A stretch of 64,000 nucleotides of DNA from contig VLTN01000039.1 of NCBI GenBank assembly GCA_008330645.1, forward strand, positions 124,001 to 188,000. The letters are read 5' to 3'. The DNA comes from Cafeteria roenbergensis. Its lineage: Eukaryota > Sar > Bigyra > Bicosoecida > Cafeteriaceae. The notes below the pieces were generated by a model. The model saw only the letters and a list, made by a program, of their open reading frames with translations. It made no database searches and was not told where the DNA came from. Every line of letters begins with the position of its first letter. Position 1 is the stretch's first letter. This document shows, piece by piece, positions 50,083-60,923 of this stretch. The translations under genes were made by a program, and so were the position numbers.

Positions 50083-52706
50083 TCACAGGCGCGTGTGCAC
50101 GGGGAGGAGGGGCGCAGCGGCGCCGCCAAGCCGGGCGAGCAGGGCCTGGGCCTTGGCAACGAGCGCGTCCGAGGTCATGCCGAGGGCCTTGTACACGGCG
50201 GGGCCGGGGCCAGAGAGGCCAAAGCGGTCGAGGCCCATGGAGGAGTGGGCGAAGCGCTCCCAGCCAAGCGTGCTCGCGGCCTCAACGGAGATGACGGGCA
50301 CGCCATGCGGCAGCACCGACGCGATGTACTCGGCGTCCTGGGTCTCGAAGATGTCGGTGCAGAGGAGGGAGGCGACCTGGACGCGGCCGGCGCCGGCCGC
50401 GGCGAGGGCCTTGGCGGCGTCCATGCCCATGGAGACCTCGGAGCCGGTGGCGGCGATGACGAGGGCAGGGGCGTCGGCCGAGTCCGGGGCGGTGTCGAAG
50501 GCGGTGTAGCCGCCCTTGAGGCCGTTGGCGATGGAGGAGGTGGCCAGGTGCGGGAGGTTCTGGCGGGTGAGGGCGATGACGGCCGGAGTGTGGGGGTGGG
50601 CTAGCATGGAGGCGTAGGCCGCCGAGACCTCGTTGCCGTCGGCCGGGCGGTACACGTGCATGTTGGGCATGCCGCGCAGCATGAGCATGATCTCGATGGG
50701 CTGGTGGGTGGGCCCGTCCTCGCCGAGGGCGATGGAGTCGTGTGTGCCGACGTAGATCACGCGGAAGCCGGAGATGGCGGACACGCGGACGGCGCCCGCG
50801 GCGTATCCGATGAAGTTGAGGAACGTGCCGGCGTAGGGGACCACGGCGCCGTAGGCCACCATGCCGTTGCACACGGCGGCCATGGCGTGCTCGCGCACGC
50901 CGAAGCGGAAGTAGCGGCCCTCGGGGGTGGCCTTCTGGAAGTCGCCGCTGACCTTGAGCAGCGTCTTGTTGGACGGGGTCAGGTCGGCAGAGCCGCCAAC
51001 GAGCTCGGGCATGGCCTCTGCCAGGGCGTTGAGCGCCACGCCGGAGAGGTTGCGGGTGGCGTCGGCCTTGTCAGCAGCCGTGTAGACGGGGAGCTTCTCC
51101 ACGATGCCGGCGGGGAGCTCGCCGCGGATGCGGCGCTGCAGCTCCGCGGCCTCGGCCGGGTAGGCCTCGGCGTAGCGGGCCATGAGGGCGTTCCACTCCG
51201 CCTCGGCGGCGGCGCCTGCCGCGGCGCGCGAGGTGAAGTTGGAGCGAGTCTCGTCGGAGATGTAGAAGCTCTTCTCGGGGTCGCAGCCCAGGTTGCGCTT
51301 GGTCTCGGCGAGGACGTCGGCGCCGAGGGGCGCGCCGTGGGCGCTCTCGGAGCCAGCCTTGGAGGAGCCGAAGCCGATGGAGGTGCGGATCTTGATGATG
51401 GTGGGGCGCTCGGTCTCAGCCTGCGCAGCCCTCACGGCGGCCTCGATGCCGGCGATATCGGTGTCGCCGTCGGCAACCTCGAGCACGTTCCAGCCGTAGG
51501 CGGCGTAGCGGGCGCCGACGTCCTCGGTGAAGGAGAGGTCGGTGGAGCCGTCGATGGTGATCTTGTTGTCGTCGTAGAGGACGATAAGGTTGTTGAGGCC
51601 GAGGTGGCCGGCAAGCGAGGAGGCCTCGCCGGACACGCCTTCCTGGAGGCATCCGTCGCCGCAGATGACGAAGATCTTGTTGTCGACCATGGGGAAGCCG
51701 TCCTTGTTGAAGCGAGCGCCGAGGTGCTTGGCCGCCATGGCCATGCCCACGCCCTGGCTGATGCCCTGGCCGAGGGGGCCGGTGGTGGCCTCGATGGCCG
51801 GGTGCATCTCGTTCTCGGGGTGGCCGGCGGTCACGGCGCCGATCTGGCGGAAGCTCTTGAGGTCATCCAGCGACAGGTCGTAGCCGCTGACGTGCAGCAT
51901 CGTGTACAGCAGAGCGCACGCGTGGCCGTTGCTCAGGATGAACCGGTCGCGGTTGAACTGCGCCGAGGCGAGGGGAGGGGGGGGGGGGGGGGGGAGGGCG
52001 AGGAATGGGGGGATGCACGCGAAGACGCGAAAACCGAAGGCGAAGCCGCCTCAGCTGCGAGGGCAACTGGGCGCATCTGCGTGGCGCCGTCGGCGTCCCC
52101 TGGGACGCAGCACCGGGCCTCGCGGGGTGATCTGGAACCGGGGCGCGTCAAGCGCGGCGGCTGCGGCTCGCCGACCCGGATCGGGGATGCGGGCACCGGC
52201 GGGGAGCGCTCCATGACGGCCACAGTTCCGAAAAGGGCGGTGCGGAACAAAGGCCGCGATTGTCACTCACCCACTTGGGGTTGGCCGGGTTGTAGCTCAT
52301 GATCTTGGACCACAGCACGTGGGCCATGGGCGCACAGCCCATCGGTGCGCCTGCGAGAAATCCACGCGCGGGGGTGGGGGAGCCAGGGCAGTGGGGTCGC
52401 GACGCTGGGAGCCACTCCCGCGGGCATTCGCGGTGCGGCGGTGGCCGCCACGGGGCCTCGCGCCCGACCCCCTCCACGGGGTGCCAGCTAGCGCGAGATT
52501 CGTGCAGTTCGCACAGATCGCGCGCGTTCGCGACACGCGCAACACGCGACAGCTGCCCGTCACCGCCAGGATGCGGCCCGTCGCCAGCCAGCGAGCTCAC
52601 CGGGGTGCCCGCTGTTGGCCTTCTGCACCACGTCCGCGCAGAAGACGCGGATGGCGTTCACGCACTTCATCTCATCGGAGGGAGCGGCAGCGGCAGCGGC
52701 AGCCAT
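50083..52706 (-). CDS. TKT: Transketolase
   Basis: Three coding exons: 52706-52601, 52350-52271 and 51957-50083, giving 686 residues. Transketolase moves two-carbon ketol units between sugar phosphates in the pentose phosphate and Calvin cycles, using thiamine diphosphate. Splicing rebuilds ANSGHPGAPMGCAPMAHVLW and NPKWFNRDRFILSNGHA. Downstream are TGPLGQGI, the ThDP/Mg motif starting GDGCLQEG (162-169), SADLTPSN, RYFRFGVREHAMAA (cofactor Glu) and GEDGPTHQPIE. Length is normal. The N-terminus is only a short Ala run before SDEMKCVNAIRVF, so I see no plastid or mitochondrial transit peptide and expect a cytosolic enzyme. On the sense strand the second intron carries a run of 18 C just upstream of its acceptor. 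Confidence 0.97.
51977..51994. repeat. 18-nt G homopolymer (C on the transketolase sense strand)
   Basis: An uninterrupted run of 18 G, the longest homopolymer seen in the window. It lies 19 bp upstream of the transketolase exon 3 acceptor, where a polypyrimidine tract is expected. Confidence 0.9.
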
Positions 52707-53235
52707 TCTTCTCTGAATCTTCCAGGAGTGCGTGACAGGCAGCCCGTGCAAAGGGTCGTTGTTTTCGGCGGGCGGCTCGGCCGGCAGAGCCGCCGCGACC
52801 TGCCGGGGAGCGCCTCGGCCCGGCTGTCGCGCCTCTGCGGCGCGAGGGCCGGCCCGCATTTCACGCTCAGCGCGGGAGCGAAGTTCGTCCGCGCGCACGC
52901 GCCCGCATCTCGAGGCGGTGCCCGTGCGGCGGTCCCAGTGCCATGGCGATTGTGCTGAGTGCATGGGCCGCACGGACACGGGGGCACGCGTGCCTGCCCC
53001 CCCGCTCCCGCTTGCCGGCCCGAGCCCGCGCGCCAGGCTGAGCGCCGTGCCCACCGGGCGCTTGTTGTAGTGTGACCCGCTTCAGTCTGCGCGGCGGCGC
53101 CTGTCGCTGTGGCAAACAAGGAGGCGCGCGGGCGAAGGCTCGGCACTCTTGCAGTTTTCAGTGCCCCGATGGAGGATGCACCGCCGCCGAGGGCACGGTT
53201 CGCACCGCACTTGCACACACGCGGTCGTGTCGAAT
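52707..53235. other. Intergenic region upstream of transketolase, downstream of chitin synthase
   Basis: 529 bp on a minus-strand tandem pair. It should contain the transketolase promoter and 5' UTR and the chitin synthase 3' UTR. No motif recognised. Confidence 0.35.
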
Positions 53236-56200
53236 TCAGTCGTGGTGCGGCATCCCGGCCCCCTCTGGGGCGCGCGAGCCGCCAAGCATAAAGTCGTCGG
53301 TCGTCAGTTCAGTTTGATCGCAGCTGCCAGCTGCAGCACTTGTTGTAGCACCAGCGGCCCCACCGGCTGTGCCAGTCGTGGAGCCAGCGGCCTCGCCGCC
53401 GCCAGCCGCGGCTCCGGTGCCGCCAGCTTCGGCCCCAGGGAGCTCGCGCCTGCCAAGCAAGCCAGCGGCCGACGCTCCGGGTCCCGCAGCCCGCCCAAGC
53501 GCCGTCCTGCTGGCCGGCGCGGGAGCCAGGGCGCTGGCTTCATGCAGGAGACGCGACCGCGGCCGCCGCGGCGAGGCGCTGCCCGACGCCCCATGCGGAG
53601 CCCGGGGGCTGCCTGGAGCCCCGGGGCCCACCGGGCTGCCCGGCTGTGACGAGGCCCGCCCCGTAATCACGACCGGCGGCCAGGGGTGGGCGTCGCCGGA
53701 AACGCTCGCAGCCAGCGCCAGGCGGCTCATCTCGCCCGCGCAGGGCTGCGCCACCCCCTGCCGGTTGCGGGGCGAGGGCCGGGGGGTGCCAGCGGTCTCC
53801 ATCTGCCGCGCCTCCGCCGAGCGGATCGCTGCAGAGGCGTCCTGCTCGCTCGCGATGATGCGCTGCCCCTGGGCCCAGAAGAAGACCATGGCGAAGAGCG
53901 AGACCAGCATCTGCACCACGAAGATGAGCAGCAGAGCCCACGTGACGGCGTTCAGGCGGTACGGCCCCAGGTCCTCTGGAAGCTCCATCGCCGCGACGGA
54001 GGCAATTGCCATTGCCAGAAGCCAGAAAATCAGCGTCCACATCATGCGCTGCTTGTAGGCCAGGAGGCTTGCAGATGTCTCGGCCTGGCGCCGCTCCAGC
54101 GCCTCGTTCGCCTCAGCGAGGGCGGCTGGGGTCGCGGTCCGGTCCTGGTACCACTTGCGGAGGACGTCCGGGTGAGCCGCCGGCCATAGCACCCGGTCGA
54201 ACACGAGGCGCACCCGCTCGAGCCGGTCCCACGGCTGCAGCGCTGCCAGAAAGCCTCGCCGGGGCCCGTCGCGAGGATACAGCACCGTGCGGCCGTCCTG
54301 CTCCACAGCGCCACCGCCTTCCACAGCGGCCGGGTTCGCTGCGTTCAGCGCCAGCGGGTCGCCCGTTGCTGCCGACCCCAGCGCAAGCGCCTGCACCATG
54401 GCGTCCGCGACGTCGTCTGACTGGATGCTGACTTGTGCGCGCACGCCCTTGGCTGTGAACACTAGCACGTCGTCGCGAAGCATGCGGCCCGCGTCGACTC
54501 CGTCCACATCGGCGGCGGTCTTGGCATCCGCCCGCACTCCCCAGGAAACAATGTCTGTATTGGCAATCTGGAAGAGCGGCACGTACAAGAACATCAGGGG
54601 TGTGAGTCCGAGGAAGCTAAAGTCCTCCATAATGAGCGCAAAAATATTCAGCGACCGGAGCAGCGTCATGAGGATGTAGGCCGAGCCAGCGGCGACCACC
54701 AGCGCCGGCTCCGATATGTACTGCAGGAAGCCTTTCCCGTCGGTGCGCTGGGACCCCATGTGGTCGAAGTCCGAGAGAAGCAGGAACACAAGGACGATGT
54801 TGAGGACCGCGGACGCGTATGACGCGTACGCGACCAGCTGCGCCTCCAGCGCCTTGTGCTGCTTATTCATGGCTTGACGCTGCTGCTCGACACGGCGCTT
54901 GGCCTCCGCGGACTCCGCCTTGGCCCGCTGCGGGACGGAAGCACAGCAGCAGTAGGTTGATGCGCCCTCGCCGGCAGCGTGGTCGACGTCTTCGTCGCCT
55001 TCCGGCGCGGGCGCAAGGCAGCACCAGGGGCAGGCGCAGCCGACCGCTTGCCGCCAGGAGCGCCTGCCACAGCGGAACACCGACCGCCACAGCAGGCGAG
55101 GCGTTGGCCGCTCGAGGCCGCTGGCGAACGCAGCCCGCTCCATCCCGTGCCACAGCTGGACGGTCAGGATGATGAGAGATGGGACGCTGACGAGAAGCGC
55201 GGCAGGCACGTAGGGCATGGAGGCGATGGCCATGAGCAGCGAGGCCTTGACGAGGAGGACGCCGGCAATGGTCACGAAGTAGCTGAACAGCGACCAGTAG
55301 GCATACAGCCTGACCCACCAGGGGAACGCCTCCGGGTGCTCCACGATGTAGAAGAAGTTGGCGATGGTTGACGCGTGCCAGCGCGCCCGCTGGAACACGA
55401 ACTCCGTTGTGCCCGCCGGGGCGTGCGTCCGCGCGAGGGCTTCGGGTGCGTAGCCGAGACGGGCTCCGCGGCGCAAGGCCAGGGAGCACAGGAAGCGGTC
55501 CTCGCCCATCGCGAAGCAGAGGAAGGACATGGCGTCGCTCACTTCCTCGCTGTATGCCGGGAGGATGCGCTCCAGCTCGGCGAGTCGCCACATGCTGAAG
55601 CAGCCGGGCAGGCACGACACAGAGCCGACGGTGAGCATCTCGAAGCTCTTGCCCAGCATGTGCGACGCCAGGTACTCCACGTACTGGGCCATGATCAGGG
55701 GAGACAGGGACCAGACGGGCTCCACGAGGCCGCACACTCCCGACAGGGTGGAGTCCCGCTCCAGGCGCGACCGCAGCCGCTGCACGCCGCTGGCGTCGTA
55801 CTGGGTGTCCGCGTCGATGCAGAGCAGGAAGCACGACTCCAGGGGCGGCGGCATCCACCACGCGGCCGGCTTGCGAGGAGACTCGGGCTGTCCGGCCCGC
55901 GACGCCCACTGCCGTCCGGGCAACGAGCCGCAAGACGACGAGTCGTCCGCCGCGAGACTGACGGCAAGCGCTGCTGCTGCTGCGGCGGCTGCGGCGGTCG
56001 CGGCCGAGGCGGCAGAGGTCGCAGCGCTGTGTCCCATGGACGAGGCGGGCCGGGCATGCTCCGATGGAGAGGTGGGGGGCGCTCTAGCGCCCAGCGCCGG
56101 CGCGACGGGGTTGGAGTCGCGAGCGTGCTCCGCGAGCAGGAGGCTGTACGCAAGGATCTGGTTGGGGCGCTTGCCTTGGTGGCACAGGGAGTTGTCCTTC

Positions 56201-59200
56201 AGGTGCACGCGGAGCCGCGATCCGACCATGCGGCGCAGCAGCTGAACCACCTCGTCCTCCGACAAGGCGCGCCCGTTTGGCTGCCGGAGTGGCTTCGAAG
56301 GCCGATAGCGGCAGCGTGCAAGCTCGATGGTCTCGTGCGGAACGAGGTCCCACTCCAGCACTCGCCCGTACTCGGTGAGGCGCACCACAGGGTCTCCGAG
56401 TGCAACTCCCGGGAAGAACACGCCGTAGCGCTTCCTCAGCACGCGAAGGAAGTCCTGAACGCCCTGGCGCGGAACGGTGCGGAACCGGGGGTCCACGCGC
56501 CCGCCCTCCCCTGCGTCGCTGGCCTCCGCGGCAGCTGTGCCGCGGAACGGCCGGTCCAGGGCGTTGTCGAAGACCAGGTCGACGTCCAGGCCGTCGCAGC
56601 GCACGGTGCCGTCAAGCTGGCGGAACCCGCAGCGCGCCAAGCGGTCCTGCTCGTGTGCGAGTCGCAGGAAGCTGTCAACCGTGGCCTGCATCTCAAGGGC
56701 GGACTCGTTCGCGAGGCATCCGACCGCAAAGATGTGCCCACGGTCAACGACTTCCTCGGAGCGCGCAGTGAGGGCCCTGTGCGCCCTGGCCGTGATGAGC
56801 TTGACTCGCTTGCGATACCTCGCTGCCTGGTCTGCCGCGGCCTTGCCAGTTCCGCGGCGGGGCGTGGGGAGAGGGCCGCCTTGCGTGGCCGGCCAGGCTG
56901 CAGCGTCGTGGCCCCCAGGCCTGGAGGAGCCAGCGGACAAGGTGGACCTGCACTCCCGCCCCGACAGGCCCGGTGCTGCCACTCGCGGGGACGGGGCTGG
57001 GCCCTGGCCGCTTGGGGAGGTCGCTGCGGGCAGTCCGCCACGCGGCTCAGCGGAGACTCCACGACCGCCTGCCGCGTCGTCGTCGTCGCCCGAAGAGCCG
57101 CACGCGTGGAGGAACGCGCGGGAGCCCTTCACGTTCATAATCACGAAGGAGAACACCGAAACGGAGTCAAACCACGGCAGGCGGAGGTATCGCCACTCTA
57201 GTCCTTGCGCCACTCCTCGCTCCCGGATGAACACGGCAGCAATCACGAACATGGCCGCAACAAGCAGCAGAAGCCCCAGTCGCGTGCTTGGTGACTCCGT
57301 CTGGAAGCTGGCGTCTGGGAGCCACATTGGCACCCCGGGACCAAGGACGACTCGAGCGACGATTGGCCAGCGAAGCGTGGCGAGACTCAGGCTCGCGCTG
57401 AGGAAGGCGACATACGCAAGCGCGAGCAGGCCATGAAGCTGTGCTTTCATCGCCTCGACGCAGGCCGAGTAGAACACCGTCCCGCACGCCACCTGAACGA
57501 GAATTGGCCACAGGAGACCCTCTGCTGGGCCCCACACTTCGGGCGAGAATGCGAAGTGCCACGGCTTGGACGTGCAAACGACATCCTCGTCAGGATCGAG
57601 GCCGAAGGGCGAGGTGCCCCACAGCTGCGCCGACGCCACCACCACGGTGATCGCCACGACGGCCGAGCGAATAACCGCCGCGACACCGCGTGTCATCCCG
57701 CTTGGGTTCTCCACGGGCCGGCGGAGCTTGACGTCCATGTCGTAGCGATGCACGCCGCTGACATACAGCTGGCCCTTGGGCATGTGCTCGCCGTCCTCGT
57801 CGAACAGGAGCACATCTGTCGAAGTCGACGAGCAGCAAGGGAGCGTCTTGCTCACGCACTCTCCCCAAGGCACGAGCCAGGTGACGCCATACGCGTGTGC
57901 CGGCTCTAGGAGAAGGGCTGTTGCGCCGTGCATGAACACCAAAGCGAGCACAGCCTCCAGGCTCAGCGGGCCCGCCTCGCCGCGCGCCTCGTCAAGAGCG
58001 ACGAGCAGGACCCCGGCCACCTGCATCGCAGCGGCCAGGAGCCTCGCCCAGAAGCGAATGACGCGACGAGGCTCGCAGCGGCAAGCGCAGCGGCCAAAGC
58101 ACAGCGCAACTTGGCGGGCGCCGTTGCCTGAGCTGCCACCAGCTGCCTCGCCACGGGCCGTGATGCAGCCATCAGCGGCGCAGCAGGGAAACGCAGAGTT
58201 CCGCCAGTCCGCATAGACTGCGGCCGCACTGACTCCAAGGAACAGCAGCACGAGCGGAACCGACCCCAGAGCAAGCTCCACAAACCAGCGCTCACGGATC
58301 GCCACGAAGAGCATGTAGGCGCTGAGGGCTGCGCCGTGGACCACCCCATCCAGGACGACCAAGCACAGCGTGAGCAGCCATCTGCTACAGCACGCCTCCT
58401 TCACCTCCTTCGCCTTTTCACTCCGGCTGAAGAAGGACAAGCAAACGCGGCGAATTCGATCGAGCGGGTCCCTGCAGGCGACGCCGCTCTGGCAGCACAC
58501 ATGGATTCCCCAGCCCAAGAGAGTTGCCAAGGGGCTCAGCATCCCGACGACCACGAGCGCTGCCCTGCTTCGACACTTGTTGGTCTGCGAGTCTCCCCCT
58601 GGCTGCAATCCAAGGTCTCCAAGCGCGTTCAGCGCAAGGAATGACGCTGTCCCGGAGGCAGCGATGACAATGAGAAGCAGCAGCGAGTACATCCGCCGAC
58701 GGCCGGCGTGCGTACAGTCACACTTATCCCGAAGCCGAAGCACCATCTGCGGTTGTGAGAGACAGAGCGAGCGAGAGAGTACGGCGAGCAACACACGTGT
58801 CTGTCAGGCGCCGGGCCGGCCAATTGCAGGCGGACGGACATTTTTTAAACGCTCGAAACTGCGCTCCTTCCCCACCAATCGTCCAGCGAGGGGAGCTTGC
58901 CCGGGGCGAAACAGCGCTCTCCTTACCTTGGAGTCTGCGAAGCTCGTGGAGCCGTACGGATTCATGAATGATGCGGCTGCTGCTGCTTTGGCTGCGTCTT
59001 GGCTCGTCTCCTCTGGCACCGAGTCGTCGACAGAGGCGGTGGTGGTCGTGCGCGCGCGAGCGGGCCGGCCACCCATTCCGGAGAAGCGACGGAGCGATGC
59101 CGCTCCGCTCTGTCCTTCGGCCGGCAACGCTGTGTACGCGCCGCTTGCCCCCACCGCGTCCGCGTTGCTCGCTGGGCCGTGCGGCCCTCCGGGCTGCTCA

Positions 59201-59268
59201 TGCAACTCATGGAAGGGGAACGGGGGCTGCTCCCGTTGATCGCCCAGCAGCGGCAATGTTGCTGCCAT
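53236..59268 (-). CDS. CHS: Chitin synthase (GT2, animal/diatom-like type), multipass membrane protein
   Basis: Two coding exons, 59268-58927 and 58746-53236; intron GTAAGG...CGCAG; 1,950 residues. Exon 1 encodes a hydrophilic N-terminal region ending GSTSFADSK. About ten hydrophobic helices follow, then the GT2 catalytic core: CIDADTQYD near 1089, the acceptor loop LPGCFSMWR, GEDRFLC near 1194 and FQRARWHASTIANF near 1232. The last corresponds to the QRRRW...ST.AN signature of animal-type chitin synthases. A second helix cluster contains DIVSWGVRA (near 1514), equivalent to the SWGTRE motif. The C-terminal tail is Ala/Gly/Thr-rich. The enzyme polymerises UDP-GlcNAc into chitin and extrudes it through the plasma membrane. 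Two core residues differ from the textbook motifs (QRARW, SWGVR). The substrate is inferred; hyaluronan or another GlcNAc polymer is less likely given EDR and QRxRW. Confidence 0.9.
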
Positions 59269-60923
59269 TGCGGCAGTCAGTTGTTGCCCTTATTGCGCCC
59301 GAGGCGCCTTCGGCGCGCCCTTGCCGAGATGAGGCAGCACTGGGCAAGGGCCAGCCCGTGGCTTGCCCGCCTCGCCGCCTCGGGGCTTCGGGGCGCCCGC
59401 CAGCGGTGTGCAACTTGGCCGAGATCGCGCGAGCGCTGCCGGTTGACGTGCCGCACCGGCTCGGGCGCAGCTCTGTCTTGCCGCCCCGGCTCGCATGCGG
59501 CAGCCAGCAAGGCAGCGCCCCCGGTCAAGACGTCAGTGGCAGCAAGCGTGCCCAACCCCCCCTGCGGGCACACTCGTGTGCGGCCGAGCTGGGCTGGAGC
59601 GAGACTGCTTCCCTGTCGCTCCCCAGTGCAGCTCCCGGCAAGCACTCCGCTGCCGTGCTCCGAAGCAGAGCGACGGGCGCTCGAGCGCTCGCGCACCCGT
59701 ATGCTGTGCTGGATTGTGGGCGATCATGGCTGGCGGGCTCCCAGCCGGCGTCCGGGGCAGGCGCCTGCGCGGCGCAGAGCCCTCCTGGTGCGGGGTCCGC
59801 CGAAAAGTGCGCAGGTCCGGCCAGTAGCAAGCGCTCTGGGGCTCGTTCAGGAGGCTGGGGGCGGGGCTCCAGCGCTGGCCTGCGAGAGCGCTGAGCGGCA
59901 GTGCAGCTTGCACGCCGCACCCCAGCTCCGCGCGAGGGGGAGGGGGAGGGGGGGGAAATGGAACGACGTGACGAAGCCGTTCCGCGCTCGTCTCTTGCGA
60001 ATCTCTGCTGAGAACACGGCGGAGGACCAGCTGGAAGGAAACAAAAACTGTTGCGTTGGGCATGGCGTGCCCTGTCAAGCGTGTTCCAAGAGCTTTCGGC
60101 TCCGCGAGATTTTTGCGCAGCTGGCAGCGTCAGCCGGGCCTTTGGTTCGCCGCCACTCATCGAAACCGGAAGTCGCCAAACGATTAATACGTAGCGATGC
60201 GCCCACGGCTCTGGCCTCGGTGTGCCTGCTGGAGTCTTGGCTAGAGGTTTCTGTGGCCTGTCATCGGAACCACGAAACCGGCCGCAACAGCTGCTCTTGT
60301 GCCCGGGACTCAGCACTGCCCCTTGCCACCGAGTACGCCAACGAGCGTGTCGCAGTAAGCTTGGCGTGATCGGACGAGCACGCCGCCAGCGAAGCGGGCT
60401 GGCAGCCGCACATGCAACAGCCGATTGCCAACGCCTGCTGCAATGGACCCACGATGCGGTCGGACGCGGACGGAGGCCTCCCCTGCTGTCCTGCGGCCCG
60501 CTCATTCCGATGTAGACAACCGCATGCTTGCCCAGGCCGCGACGCTCGCGCTGTGGGGCCCGGCGCTCGCGAGGCTCTGGCAGAGCCATGGGCGGGAACG
60601 CCCCGTTGGGCGCTCTCGCGACCCCGGCTGCGCGGGAGAAGTTGCGGCAAGAACCAGGGGGCGCCATGCCTTCATCCAGTCGGGTCCAGTCCCAGCCGGA
60701 AATGCCCGCAGCGTCAAGCACCTGAGGCATCCATTCCGAATTGTGTTGCAAGCGGCAACACGGTCAGAGTTGCAAGCGGCTCTGTCCAACTCTGTCCGTG
60801 CTCGGGAGCAGCGCGGCTGAGGTTGCGGCACGTCGTGCGCGCTTGCACGGGACCCAGCAAGCGGTTGGGTTTGGGTAGGACAGCCGGGCCAGTGCCGCCT
60901 GCCGGCCCGGGCGCCCTGGCGCC
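59269..60923. promoter_or_regulatory. Long divergent intergenic region between chitin synthase and membralin
   Basis: 1,655 bp, by far the longest gene-free stretch, between two start codons facing apart. Open frames exist on both strands (for example 59525-60751 minus), but none shows conserved motifs, biased composition or a matching splice pattern. A plus-strand G-rich patch lies at 59936-59957, and GC content falls between about 59940 and 60360. It should contain both promoters; enhancer elements or a non-coding RNA cannot be excluded. Confidence 0.4.

Noticed and set aside
59525-60751. A minus-strand frame of about 400 codons between chitin synthase and membralin
   Set aside because: Random-looking composition, no domain, and other overlapping frames are equally open. 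Reported only as intergenic sequence.
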